A stretch of 8,292 nucleotides of DNA from an uncultured Collinsella sp. (GCA_900548075.1 URJD01000071.1:1-8292), one strand, 5' to 3'; positions 1-6,153 are shown, counted from the stretch's first letter. Numbers and translations: made by a program. The notes: generated by a model from the sequence alone, not told the origin.

Positions 1-1361
1 GCGCCCATCGCCAGAATGACCGTAGCGGCACCGGTGACGATGTCGCCGCCGGCCCAGATGCGGGGATCGGTGGTCTGGCCGGTCTCCTCGTCGGCGACGA
101 TGTAGCCCCACTTGTTGAGCTCCATCTTGCCGCCGATCTTCTTTGCGAAGGGGTTGGCGTTGGTGCCGATAGCCGAGATCGCGACGTCGCAGGGGATCTC
201 CTCGATGGCGCCCTCGATGGGCACCGGGCGACGACGGCCGGACTCGTCGGGCTCGCCGAGCTCCATCTTCTGGACCTTGACGGCGCACACGGAGCCGTCT
301 TCGCCAGCGACAAACTCGAGCGGGGAAACGAGCGGCAGAACCTCGACGCCCTCGGCCTTGGCGTGGTGCAGCTCGGCACGACGGCAGGGCATCTCGTCCT
401 CGGTACGGCGGTAAGCGATGATGGCGTGCTCGGCGCCCAGACGCTTGGCGGTACGGACGGCGTCCATAGCCACGTTGCCGCCGCCAAAGACAACGACGTT
501 CTTGCCGTGCTTGGTGGGGGTGTCGTACTCGGGGAACTTGTTGGCCTTCATCAGGTTCACGCGGGTGAGGTACTCGTTTGCGAAGAAGACGTTGGGCAGG
601 TTCTCGCCGGGGACGTTGAGGAACTTGGGCAGGCCAGCGCCGGTCGCCACGTAGATGGCGTCGAAGCCCTGCTCGAACAGCTCCTCGGCCGTGGCCATGT
701 TGCCCACGACGGAGTTGTACTCAAACTTGACGCCCATGTCCTCCAGGCCGTCAATCTCGCGCTTGACGACCGCCTTGGGCAGACGGAACTCGGGGATGCC
801 GTAGACCAGCACGCCGCCGCCGGTGAAGAAGGCCTCGAAGACGGTAACGTCAAAGCCGTTACGGGCGAGCTCGCCGGCGCAGGTGATGCCGGACGGGCCG
901 GAGCCGACGACGGCGACCTTCTTGCCGTTCTTGGGAGCCATCTTGGGCGTGGAGGCGAGCTCGGGGCGATCACCCAGGAAGCGCTCGAGCTGGCCGATGG
1001 CCACGGGCTCGGACTTCTTACCACGGATGCACTTGCCCTCGCACTGGTTCTCCTGCGGGCAGACGCGGCCGCAGATGGCGGGAAGCATGGAGTCCTCGCG
1101 GATGGTATCGAGAGCGCCGCCGAAGTCCTTCGCGCGGATCTGCTCGATAAAGCGGGGAATGTTGATGTTGACGGGGCAGCCCTCAACACAGAACGGCTTC
1201 TTGCAGTTGAGGCAGCGCTCGGCCTCGGCCAGCGCCATCTCCTCGGTGAAGCCCTTGTCGACGGGGCGGAAGTCGCAGGCGCGCTCGGCAGCCGGCTCCT
1301 CGTTATCGGGGGTGCGGGGCGACTTCATATCGGCAACGAAACGACCGTTAACTAGTGGCAT
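1..1361 (-). CDS. nfnB: NfnB/SudA-type NADPH-binding flavoprotein (GltA/GltD-like, often annotated NADPH-dependent glutamate synthase), 3' end outside window
   Basis: Large subunit of a soluble flavin/iron-sulfur oxidoreductase. Seen in the translation from ATG at 1361: an N-terminal ferredoxin-like part with two cysteine sets (C50, C53, C58, C62 and C97, C101, C107, C111) for [4Fe-4S] clusters; an FAD Rossmann motif GSGPSG at 153-158; an NADPH motif GGGNVAMD at 292-299; and AGGD at 436-439, typical of the end of this fold. The visible 453 codons lack only about 10 residues of the usual family length of about 464. The start overlaps the nfnA stop by 10 bases, so the two are translationally coupled; a GAGGA sequence lies upstream of the ATG. 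An internal ATG at 1328 is possible, but the residues before it (PLVNGRF) look like family sequence. Glutamate synthase small subunits share this fold. The FNR-like partner gene, with no large gltB-type subunit in view, points instead to NADH-dependent ferredoxin:NADP+ oxidoreductase or sulfide dehydrogenase. The family is certain; the exact substrates are inferred. Confidence 0.93.
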   Translation of the reverse strand, partial: MPLVNGRFVADMKSPRTPDNEEPAAERACDFRPVDKGFTEEMALAEAERCLNCKKPFCVEGCPVNINIPRFIEQIRAKDFGGALDTIREDSMLPAICGRVCPQENQCEGKCIRGKKSEPVAIGQLERFLGDRPELASTPKMAPKNGKKVAVVGSGPSGITCAGELARNGFDVTVFEAFFTGGGVLVYGIPEFRLPKAVVKREIDGLEDMGVKFEYNSVVGNMATAEELFEQGFDAIYVATGAGLPKFLNVPGENLPNVFFANEYLTRVNLMKANKFPEYDTPTKHGKNVVVFGGGNVAMDAVRTAKRLGAEHAIIAYRRTEDEMPCRRAELHHAKAEGVEVLPLVSPLEFVAGEDGSVCAVKVQKMELGEPDESGRRRPVPIEGAIEEIPCDVAISAIGTNANPFAKKIGGKMELNKWGYIVADEETGQTTDPRIWAGGDIVTGAATVILAMG

Positions 1362-2191
1362 GCGCAGCTCTTTTCCTCATAGGCCTTGAGGGACTCGCCC
1401 TCTTCGGAACGGTAAGCGGCCTGGCGGGCACGAAGGTCATCCCAGTCGACCAGGGTGGCATCAAAGTCGGGGCCGTCGACGCAAGCGAACTTGGTCACGC
1501 CGCCCACCTCGACGCGGCAGCAGCCGCACATACCGGTGCCGTCAACCATGATGGGGTTGAGCGACGCGGTGATGGGGGTGTCGTACTTCTGGGCGGTGAG
1601 GGTCGAGAACTTCATCATCGGAACGGGGCCGACGCAGAAGACCTGGCTCACGGCCTTGTCCTGCAGCAGACGCTCCAGCGGAGCGGTGACAACGCCCTGC
1701 TCGCCGTAGGAGCCGTCGTCAGTGGTGATGTGGATGTGGTCCTCGTCGAGGAGCTCGCGGAACTGGTCCTCCATGAGCAGGAGGTCCTTGGTGCGGGCGC
1801 CCATGATGGCGTGCACCTCGTGGCCGGTCTCGACCAGGTGCTTGGCGACCGGGAAGGCAATTGCCAGGCCGACGCCGCCGCCAATGACGGCGCAGGGGCC
1901 CTCAGCCATCTCGGTGGGAACGCCCAGCGGGCCCACGACGTCGCGCAGCGACTCGCCGGCCTCGTAGGTGGACAGCATCTCGGTGGTCTTGCCGATCACC
2001 ATGAAGATGAACTCGACCCAGCCCTCGTCACCGTTCCAGCCGGCCAGGGTAAACGGGACGCGCTCGCCCGTCTCGTTGGCGCGAACCATGAGGAACTGTC
2101 CAGCGTGCGCATGCTTGGCGATTGCAGGCGCCTCGATGCGGAACTTGAACACCTTCTCCGAGAACTGCGTCTTCTCCAGGATCTTATACAT
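1352..2191 (-). CDS. nfnA: NfnA/SudB-type FAD/NAD-binding subunit (sulfide/dihydroorotate dehydrogenase-like)
   Basis: Small FNR-like subunit, 279 residues, which fits the family. Seen: an N-terminal FAD-binding barrel with RVPFTLAG at 44-51; a nucleotide-binding half starting at the glycine-rich stretch VIGGGVGLAIAF (102-113); FCVGPVPMM at 185-193; and a C-terminal [2Fe-2S] region with D217, C222, C225 and C237. The +5, +3, +12 spacing of D, C, C, C matches, as I recall, the unusual Asp-plus-three-Cys cluster of Thermotoga NfnA. An extra cysteine sits at 224, and the protein ends in a Cys-rich SCACH tail. The start is supported by AGAGGGG a few bases upstream of the ATG. The gene is first in a two-gene operon with nfnB, read from the candidate promoter near 2297. 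PyrK, the dihydroorotate dehydrogenase electron-transfer subunit, shares the fold, but the neighbour and the MVDGTGMCG motif favour NfnA/SudB. Confidence 0.92.
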   Translation of the reverse strand: MYKILEKTQFSEKVFKFRIEAPAIAKHAHAGQFLMVRANETGERVPFTLAGWNGDEGWVEFIFMVIGKTTEMLSTYEAGESLRDVVGPLGVPTEMAEGPCAVIGGGVGLAIAFPVAKHLVETGHEVHAIMGARTKDLLLMEDQFRELLDEDHIHITTDDGSYGEQGVVTAPLERLLQDKAVSQVFCVGPVPMMKFSTLTAQKYDTPITASLNPIMVDGTGMCGCCRVEVGGVTKFACVDGPDFDATLVDWDDLRARQAAYRSEEGESLKAYEEKSCACH

Positions 2192-2258
2192 AGAACCCCT
2201 CTCTTGTTAGGGCCGCCGAACCGTGCCTCCACGGAAATGGACGGTAGCCCGAATAAAA

Positions 2259-2291
2259 CCGTACGCGCACAGGCGTTGTGCAGACATACGG
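2259..2291 (-). promoter_or_regulatory. Leader hairpin of nfnAB followed by a short T run (5' stabilising stem or attenuator)
   Basis: On the minus strand CCGTA (2291-2287) pairs with TACGG (2263-2259), and inside it GCACA (2281-2277) pairs with TGTGC (2271-2267). Unpaired bases separate the two helices. TTTTATT follows directly. If transcription starts near 2290, the stem is at the very 5' end of the mRNA. A second small perfect hairpin, CCGTG/CACGG with a GAGG loop on the minus strand (2234-2221), lies between it and the nfnA ribosome binding site. The function is inferred from shape only. Confidence 0.35.
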
Positions 2292-2296
2292 TGCAA

Positions 2297-2302
2297 ATTA
2301 TA
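2297..2302 (-). promoter_or_regulatory. Candidate -10 box of the nfnAB promoter
   Basis: The minus strand carries a perfect TATAAT about 105 bases upstream of the nfnA start. No good -35 hexamer is visible at 16-18 bases (the sequence there reads CGTAAG or close to it), so the promoter may be weak or depend on an activator. The predicted start of transcription is near 2290, at the 5' edge of the hairpin at 2259-2291. Confidence 0.45.
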
Positions 2303-2364
2303 CCCTCATGGACATGTCGCTTACGTGTGTCTTCGGCGGTTGGGAGCAGGGTTTATCCACTTCG

Positions 2365-2562
2365 ACCTGCCAAAGGGGGAGAGGTTTATTTTGGCAGGTT
2401 TTATCAGGCAAAACGGCAAAGGGGGCCGGCCTCGCGCTTCGGTGAGGCCGGCCCCCTTTGGAGCGTTGCATATGTATAGCGGCACAGGGTTTATTGCGAC
2501 GCAGCCGCCGCGGCGTTTCCGCAGATGAAACCTGCCAAAATAAACATCCCTAAATGGTAGGT
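2365..2562. repeat. Nested inverted-repeat structure built from ACCTGCCAAA arms between pth and nfnA
   Basis: GTTTATTTTGGCAGGTTT (2384-2401) and its exact reverse complement (2528-2545) form an 18-bp perfect inverted repeat, enclosing 126 bases with the strong hairpin inside. Each arm can also pair locally: ACCTGCCAAA at 2365-2374 is complementary to 2390-2399, and the 2530-2539 copy pairs imperfectly with a diverged arm at about 2553-2562, next to the pth stop. This gives four related arms in 200 bases. It could be a transcription-end structure, a small repeat element or paired protein binding sites. Together with the promoter and leader hairpins it accounts for most of the 372-base gap between pth and nfnA; no gene is visible there. 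Confidence 0.75.
2406..2460 (-). terminator. Strong hairpin, probable terminator after pth
   Basis: A perfect 17-bp GC-rich stem, 2417-2433 pairing with 2444-2460 (CAAAGGGGGCCGGCCTC and its complement), encloses a 10-base loop containing TTCG. In the minus direction it is followed by TTTGCCGTTTT, a broken T tract. It lies about 105 bases past the pth stop and before the nfnA promoter, so it would separate the two transcription units. The stem is unmistakable; its role as a classical rho-independent terminator is less certain because the T run is interrupted. Confidence 0.7.
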
Positions 2563-2563
2563 T

Positions 2564-3193
2564 TTAGTGCTTGCCGTTGGCGGAGGCGGCACCGTTGACG
2601 TGGTCGCGGGCATAGATTACGCCGTGGACGATGGCCAGACCGGCGGCATCTGCGGCGCGGGCGCAGGTGTCCTGGAAGTCCTCGGCCTCGCGGGCGCGCA
2701 GCTGCTTGAGCACATAGTCTGCCACGGCCATCTTGCCGGGAGGGTTGCCGATGCCGGTGCGAATGCGACTAAAGTCGCGGCTGCCCATCTTGTCGATGAT
2801 GGAGCGCAGGCCGTTGTGACCGGCGTGGCCGCCGCCCACCTTAACACGTACGTCGCCGGCGGGAATATCGAGCTCGTCGTGGATGACGAGCAGCTCCTCG
2901 GCCTTGATCTTGTACTCGCGGCAGAGCTTGGAGATGGGCCCGCCCGAGGTGTTCATGTACGACTGCGGCTTGACCAGTACAATCTGGCGCTTACCGCCCT
3001 CTTCCTCGGGATCGTTGATGTTGATGAGCGCAACCTCGGCGCCTGCCTGGTTTTTCCAGTACGTGACACCGGCCTGGCGGGCCAACTCGTCGATCGCTTT
3101 GAAGCCAGCGTTGTGGCGGGTCTCGGCATACTCATCGCCAGGGTTGCCAAGTCCGGCAACCATGCGAATCTTAAGCGGCTGTGCAGCTGCCAT
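2564..3193 (-). CDS. pth: Peptidyl-tRNA hydrolase
   Basis: Cleaves the ester bond of peptidyl-tRNA released from stalled ribosomes, freeing tRNA for reuse in the cytoplasm. The 209-residue product, close to the usual 190-200, shows the whole family signature: VAGLGNPGDEY at 12-22 with N17; the catalytic H27 in TRHNAGF; N81 in SYMNTSG; HDELDIPAG at 105-113 with D106; and GGGHAGHNGL at 120-129 with N127. These correspond to E. coli N10, H20, N68, D93 and N114. The second of two close ATGs is chosen because AAAGGA sits five bases before it, whereas the first ATG (3199) overlaps that site. The C-terminal tail (about 15 residues, Ala/Asn-rich) is nonconserved. In many Gram-positive genomes pth follows prs; here a 1.7 kb repeat-flanked insert separates them, and pth has its own candidate promoter. 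Confidence 0.97.
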   Translation of the reverse strand: MAAAQPLKIRMVAGLGNPGDEYAETRHNAGFKAIDELARQAGVTYWKNQAGAEVALININDPEEEGGKRQIVLVKPQSYMNTSGGPISKLCREYKIKAEELLVIHDELDIPAGDVRVKVGGGHAGHNGLRSIIDKMGSRDFSRIRTGIGNPPGKMAVADYVLKQLRAREAEDFQDTCARAADAAGLAIVHGVIYARDHVNGAASANGKH

Positions 3194-3198
3194 GTTCA

Positions 3199-3204
3199 TC
3201 CTTT
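3199..3204 (-). promoter_or_regulatory. Ribosome binding site that fixes the pth start
   Basis: The minus strand reads AAAGGATGAACATG. AAAGGA is five bases from the second ATG (3193) but overlaps the first (3199), so initiation at 3193 is favoured. Confidence 0.6.
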
Positions 3205-3223
3205 CGTTGATTTGTCGCCTGCT

Positions 3224-3252
3224 ATGGTGAGCGACCCTGTTGCCGCTGTCAA
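3224..3252 (-). promoter_or_regulatory. Candidate pth promoter
   Basis: A perfect TTGACA (-35, 3252-3247, minus strand) is followed after 17 bases by CACCAT (3229-3224), a weak -10 with three of six consensus positions. The start of transcription would be near 3217, leaving a leader of about 25 bases with the ribosome binding site. The -35 is good; the -10 is the doubtful part. Confidence 0.4.
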
Positions 3253-3306
3253 ATGGAGGGCAATTGAGGGCGTTTAGGGGCGTTTGGACGGCCGTCGAAA
3301 TCGAGG

Positions 3307-3510
3307 TGGACAGTTAGTTCGGATACGTATAAGTTCTGAGGACTCGAAGTGCTCAATTCAATGCCGATACGTTGTTTTGGAGCTTTAGTTAGTCCATATG
3401 ACGCTGTTTTGAAGTCTACCCTGCCTTCAAATCGGGCGAATGGTATAGAGATAACTGCAAAACAGCCTAATTCAATGTGTCCATTTATACGTATTTGAAC
3501 TAACTGTCCA
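3307..3510 (-). mobile_element. MITE-like element 1 (204 bp) with 26-bp terminal inverted repeats
   Basis: The left end 3307-3332 begins TGGACAGTTAGTTC and contains ATACGTAT; the right end 3485-3510 is its reverse complement with 24 of 26 positions matching. The interior holds a perfect 9-bp inverted repeat (GCTGTTTTG 3403-3411 with 3458-3466) and two copies of a CAATTCAATG-like sequence (3351-3364 and 3465-3478). It is less GC-rich than the genes around it. There is no clear target-site duplication next to the ends and no transposase inside. Read on the minus strand the entire element is one open frame, probably by chance. Its minus strand seems to match the plus strand of element 2 (shared GATTTGA and AAAAC stretches at similar offsets), hence the strand given. 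Confidence 0.75.
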
Positions 3511-3543
3511 GCCCTGCTCGACGGTGCACGGGTGATTCGCCGT

Positions 3544-4671
3544 TTAGACCGGCGCAAGGCCGATTCCGGCCCGCAGGGCGTTGAGCCAAGCGGCCTGACG
3601 CTTGCGATAGCCCTTGATACGGTATCGGAATCGGACTCCCGCGAGTCGATGCATCGTTTGGGCGAAGGCTTCGAGTGCAACAAGGTCTTTCATTTGGTCG
3701 CGATTGATAACCAGGACGTGGATGCCCATTGCCTTGAGGCCATTATTCCGATTGCCATCGTGGATGCGAGCGTTTTGAAGCTCGTGCCCAATTCCGTTGT
3801 ATTCGTTGTCGACTCCGGCTGCCGGGCAATACAGGTCGCAGATGGCGTAAGGGATGCCGGAGGACATGTTGACCGCAAGAGTGTCGAAGTCGATTCGATA
3901 GTTGAGTAGCAGGCCTCCCATGGGCAGATTGCAGCATCCGAATCCGCCAAAGCGCATGGGCGCTCCGAGAACGGCAAACATTAGGGATTCGGCTGGGGAT
4001 GCGGATCCGGGTCGGGCGAGTTTGACTGCCGTGCGAAACGAGGCGTATGAGCTACTTTTGGCGAACCGTGCGACCGCCTCGAGCTCTTCGATGGTCGTGG
4101 CGGGCTCGCATTTGTAGTGCGCTTGTTCATAGCGGGTTTCGTTCTGCTGCTCGGTCGCCGACTGGTCGTCCCGGCAATCGAGGTCGTCCATCGCTTCGTA
4201 GACATCGCCCTTGGGCCAGATGTCGTCATAAGCAATGGGGTATGTTGCCCCGGGAGGAAGGGAGTAGGTTCCGAGCAGTTCCATGAGAAGCATCAAGGTT
4301 TTGGCGACTGATTCATTTTTGGAACAAAGCATGGCTGTCATGGCAGGAGACGTTGCGTAGATGTCAGCCTCGATGTGCATAATTGCACCTTCAGGAAGCG
4401 AAGCGGAGAGAATATGCTGAAGAAGTCGCTTGTCGGGACGTCTGTTGTCTTCGCTTGAAACGAGAAGATCAAGCAGTTCGGAATCATCTTCATTCCAGGC
4501 GTCGAGTATCGAAAGTGCGCCAAAGTCTATCGCGTCATTGTTGGGAATGCAGCTAGCCAAGGCATGTGCTTGCTGTTCGCTATCAACGGAGTCCCAGGGT
4601 AGGGCAGAGTACGCCCGTCGTGCGCGACGAATTGCGCGGAGGGCGGAGAGATGTGAAATCACGGTCGTCAT
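3544..4671 (-). CDS. Hypothetical protein with DUF559/Vsr-like (PD-(D/E)XK fold) C-terminal domain
   Basis: A 375-residue protein of unknown function. No signal peptide or membrane segment is visible. The N-terminus is basic (SALRAIRRARRAY, 9-21); the middle (about 45-180) is acidic and unrecognised. From about 215 the layout resembles DUF559/Vsr-type proteins of actinobacteria: SPAESLMFAVLGAP (225-238), GGFGCCNLP (242-250), Y275-D279 (YAICD), E290-Y-N292, H296, D305, R308 and then GIHVLVI (316-322). The usual E-x-D/K catalytic pair reads E-Y-N, so nuclease activity is doubtful. Start: ATG with TAGTAGG eight bases upstream. The stop is 34 bases from element 1 and the start 164 bases from element 2; both elements share the same ends. 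Composition looks less GC-rich than glmU, prs or nfnB, which suggests transfer. Such folds occur in restriction, repair and abortive-infection proteins; none can be assigned here. That it is a gene is likely; its function is not known. Confidence 0.82.
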   Translation of the reverse strand: MTTVISHLSALRAIRRARRAYSALPWDSVDSEQQAHALASCIPNNDAIDFGALSILDAWNEDDSELLDLLVSSEDNRRPDKRLLQHILSASLPEGAIMHIEADIYATSPAMTAMLCSKNESVAKTLMLLMELLGTYSLPPGATYPIAYDDIWPKGDVYEAMDDLDCRDDQSATEQQNETRYEQAHYKCEPATTIEELEAVARFAKSSSYASFRTAVKLARPGSASPAESLMFAVLGAPMRFGGFGCCNLPMGGLLLNYRIDFDTLAVNMSSGIPYAICDLYCPAAGVDNEYNGIGHELQNARIHDGNRNNGLKAMGIHVLVINRDQMKDLVALEAFAQTMHRLAGVRFRYRIKGYRKRQAAWLNALRAGIGLAPV

Positions 4672-4834
4672 AGCTATAACCTACTAAGTTGGCGGCAGAA
4701 TGCGACCGCCATACCGTTCTTTTCGCTCAGCGGGGCGCTGTGCGCCATGAACGGCTGGGTGTTATGAAATCGGTGGAATCGGTTGAGGGGATTGCAGGAA
4801 ATTGAGCTCTGCCGCGAAGGTTGACGATAGCTAC
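4672..4834. other. Intergenic stretch between the hypothetical gene and element 2
   Basis: This 163-base gap carries the ribosome binding site of the hypothetical gene and a small hairpin (TGGCGG/CCGCCA near 4690-4710). No convincing promoter hexamers and no open frame of interest were seen. Confidence 0.3.
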
Positions 4835-5036
4835 TGGACAGTTAGTTCAGATACGTATAAGGCGACGGGCGTTCGAGGCGTTTCTAAGGGCCTTCGAGGG
4901 TGATTTGAGGGTAAATATGCGGCGGTTGTACTCGAAAACGATGAGCTTTGGGCGGCATGGCATCCGCCGGGGAGCTCAGAAGGCTCCGAACGGCCCTTTG
5001 GGGCTTTAAAAAATACGTATCTGAACTAATTGTCCA
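4835..5036 (+). mobile_element. MITE-like element 2 (202 bp) with 26-bp terminal inverted repeats
   Basis: The left end 4835-4860 differs from that of element 1 at one of 26 bases. The right end 5011-5036 is its reverse complement with 23 of 26 positions matching. The interior differs strongly from element 1 in composition (GC-rich) but keeps GATTTGA and AAAAC landmarks in the opposite orientation. Small hairpins are present: GGCGG/CCGCC at 4951-4968 and GGAGC/GCTCC at 4971-4987. No target duplication is obvious, and no transposase is present. It ends 20 bases before the prs terminator. Confidence 0.75.
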
Positions 5037-5056
5037 GGGAAGGTTGGCGAGGGATA

Positions 5057-5089
5057 GAAAAAGGGCCGGAAGCGAGCTTCCGACCCTTT
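5057..5089 (-). terminator. Rho-independent terminator of prs
   Basis: The stem pairs 5060-5065 (AAAGGG) with 5084-5089 and 5067-5072 (CGGAAG) with 5077-5082, with one C/A mismatch between the helices and a four-base loop. On the minus strand it is followed by CCCTTTTTC. It begins about 33 bases past the prs stop, so prs transcription should end before the insert. Confidence 0.85.
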
Positions 5090-5122
5090 AAAAGCATCAA
5101 AGATGATGCGATGCGCGTTGGA

Positions 5123-6109
5123 CTACAGCGCGAAGTCGCCGCCGACGAGCGTGGAGACGGGCTCCTCGTGGTAAACGGCGGAGATGGCCTGAGCGAACTC
5201 CTCGGCGACCGAGATGGTCTTGATCTTGCCGCCGACCTCGACGGGAATGGCGTCGGTGACGAGGCACTCGACGATCGGGGCGTCGTTCAGACGCTCGATG
5301 GCCGGACCGGAGAAGATGCCGTGGGTGGCGCAGACGTAGATGTCGCCAGCGCCCATAGCCTTGAGCTCCTTGACGTTGGCGCACAGGGTGCCAGCGGTGT
5401 CGATCATGTCGTCGTTGATGATGCAGGTCTTGCCCTTGATGTCACCGATGATGCCCATGACCTCGGCGGCGTTGTGGCGCGGACGGCCCTTGTGGGCGAT
5501 GGCCAGGTCGCAGCCGAGCATGTCGGACAGCTTCTTGGCGGCCTTGGCGCGGCCCACATCGGGGGAGACGACAACCAGGTTGTCGGTGTCGAAGTGCATG
5601 TCGTTGTAGTACTGGCCAAACAGCGGCAGCGCGGACAGGTGGTTAACCGGGATATCGAAGAAGCCCTGGATCTGGCCCTGGTGCAGGTCGAGGGTGATGA
5701 TGCGGTTGACGCCGGCGCGCTCGAGCAGGTTGGCGACGAGGCGGGCGGTGATGGGCTCGCGCGGGCCGGCCTTGCGGTCCTGGCGGGCATAGCCGTAGTG
5801 GGTGATAACGGCGGTGATGGAGCGGGCGGATGCGCGCTTGGCAGCGTCGGTGGCGATGAGCAGCTCCATGAGCATGTCGTTGACGTTGCCGCCGGCCACG
5901 GACTGAATCAGGAAGACGTCGGCGCCGCGGACGGTCTCGTCGTAGCGGGCGTAAATCTCACCATTGGCGAACTGCTTTAGCGTAAGGCCCGAAAGCTCGA
6001 CCCCAAGGTACTCAGCAATCTTCTGAGCGAGGGGACGGTTGGAGGAACCGGAATACACGCGGATAGACTTGCGCATATTCTCCGACTTCTCGGGATCATT
6101 AATCGGCAT
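5123..6109 (-). CDS. prs: Ribose-phosphate pyrophosphokinase (PRPP synthetase)
   Basis: Transfers pyrophosphate from ATP to ribose 5-phosphate, giving PRPP for purine, pyrimidine, NAD, histidine and tryptophan synthesis; a cytosolic class I enzyme. The 328-residue product has the full signature: FANGEIYARYDETVRG (47-62), GYARQDRK (106-113), DLHQGQIQGFF (141-151), the PRPP-binding loop DDMIDTAGT (233-241) and a GGDFAL end. It is about 12 residues longer than typical enzymes because of a polar N-terminal extension before MRKSIRVYSG. The start at 6109 is backed by AAAGGAGAAGGG just upstream; the internal ATG at residue 12 lacks such support. It lies downstream of glmU on the same strand, as in many Gram-positive bacteria, but a terminator stands between them. 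A possible -10 (TACAAT, minus strand, 6159-6154) lies about 45 bases upstream, without a clear -35. Confidence 0.98.
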   Translation of the reverse strand: MPINDPEKSENMRKSIRVYSGSSNRPLAQKIAEYLGVELSGLTLKQFANGEIYARYDETVRGADVFLIQSVAGGNVNDMLMELLIATDAAKRASARSITAVITHYGYARQDRKAGPREPITARLVANLLERAGVNRIITLDLHQGQIQGFFDIPVNHLSALPLFGQYYNDMHFDTDNLVVVSPDVGRAKAAKKLSDMLGCDLAIAHKGRPRHNAAEVMGIIGDIKGKTCIINDDMIDTAGTLCANVKELKAMGAGDIYVCATHGIFSGPAIERLNDAPIVECLVTDAIPVEVGGKIKTISVAEEFAQAISAVYHEEPVSTLVGGDFAL

Positions 6110-6153
6110 TACCCTTCTCCTTTATATCGAATGCCATATAGATGCCTTGTTGC

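Noticed and set aside
363..1355. Long plus-strand open frame opposite nfnB
   Set aside because: An antisense shadow with biased Ala/Gly/Val composition; the minus-strand protein carries the iron-sulfur and FAD motifs.
2223..2528. A 101-codon plus-strand frame in the pth-nfnA gap
   Set aside because: It lies over hairpins and inverted repeats, and part of its repeated peptide pattern simply reflects the DNA inverted repeat; there is no convincing ribosome binding site.
3249..3683. A 144-codon minus-strand frame running from inside the hypothetical gene through element 1
   Set aside because: It starts within a better-supported gene in another frame, has no ribosome binding site at its start and no recognisable domain. 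The openness across element 1 may be chance; the matching frame in element 2 is interrupted before its end.
3299..5044. Target-site duplications beside the two MITE-like elements
   Set aside because: The bases directly outside each pair of ends were compared and no matching direct repeat was found.
5030..5980. Long plus-strand open frame opposite prs
   Set aside because: An antisense shadow of prs with the same Gly/Val/Asp bias and no domain.
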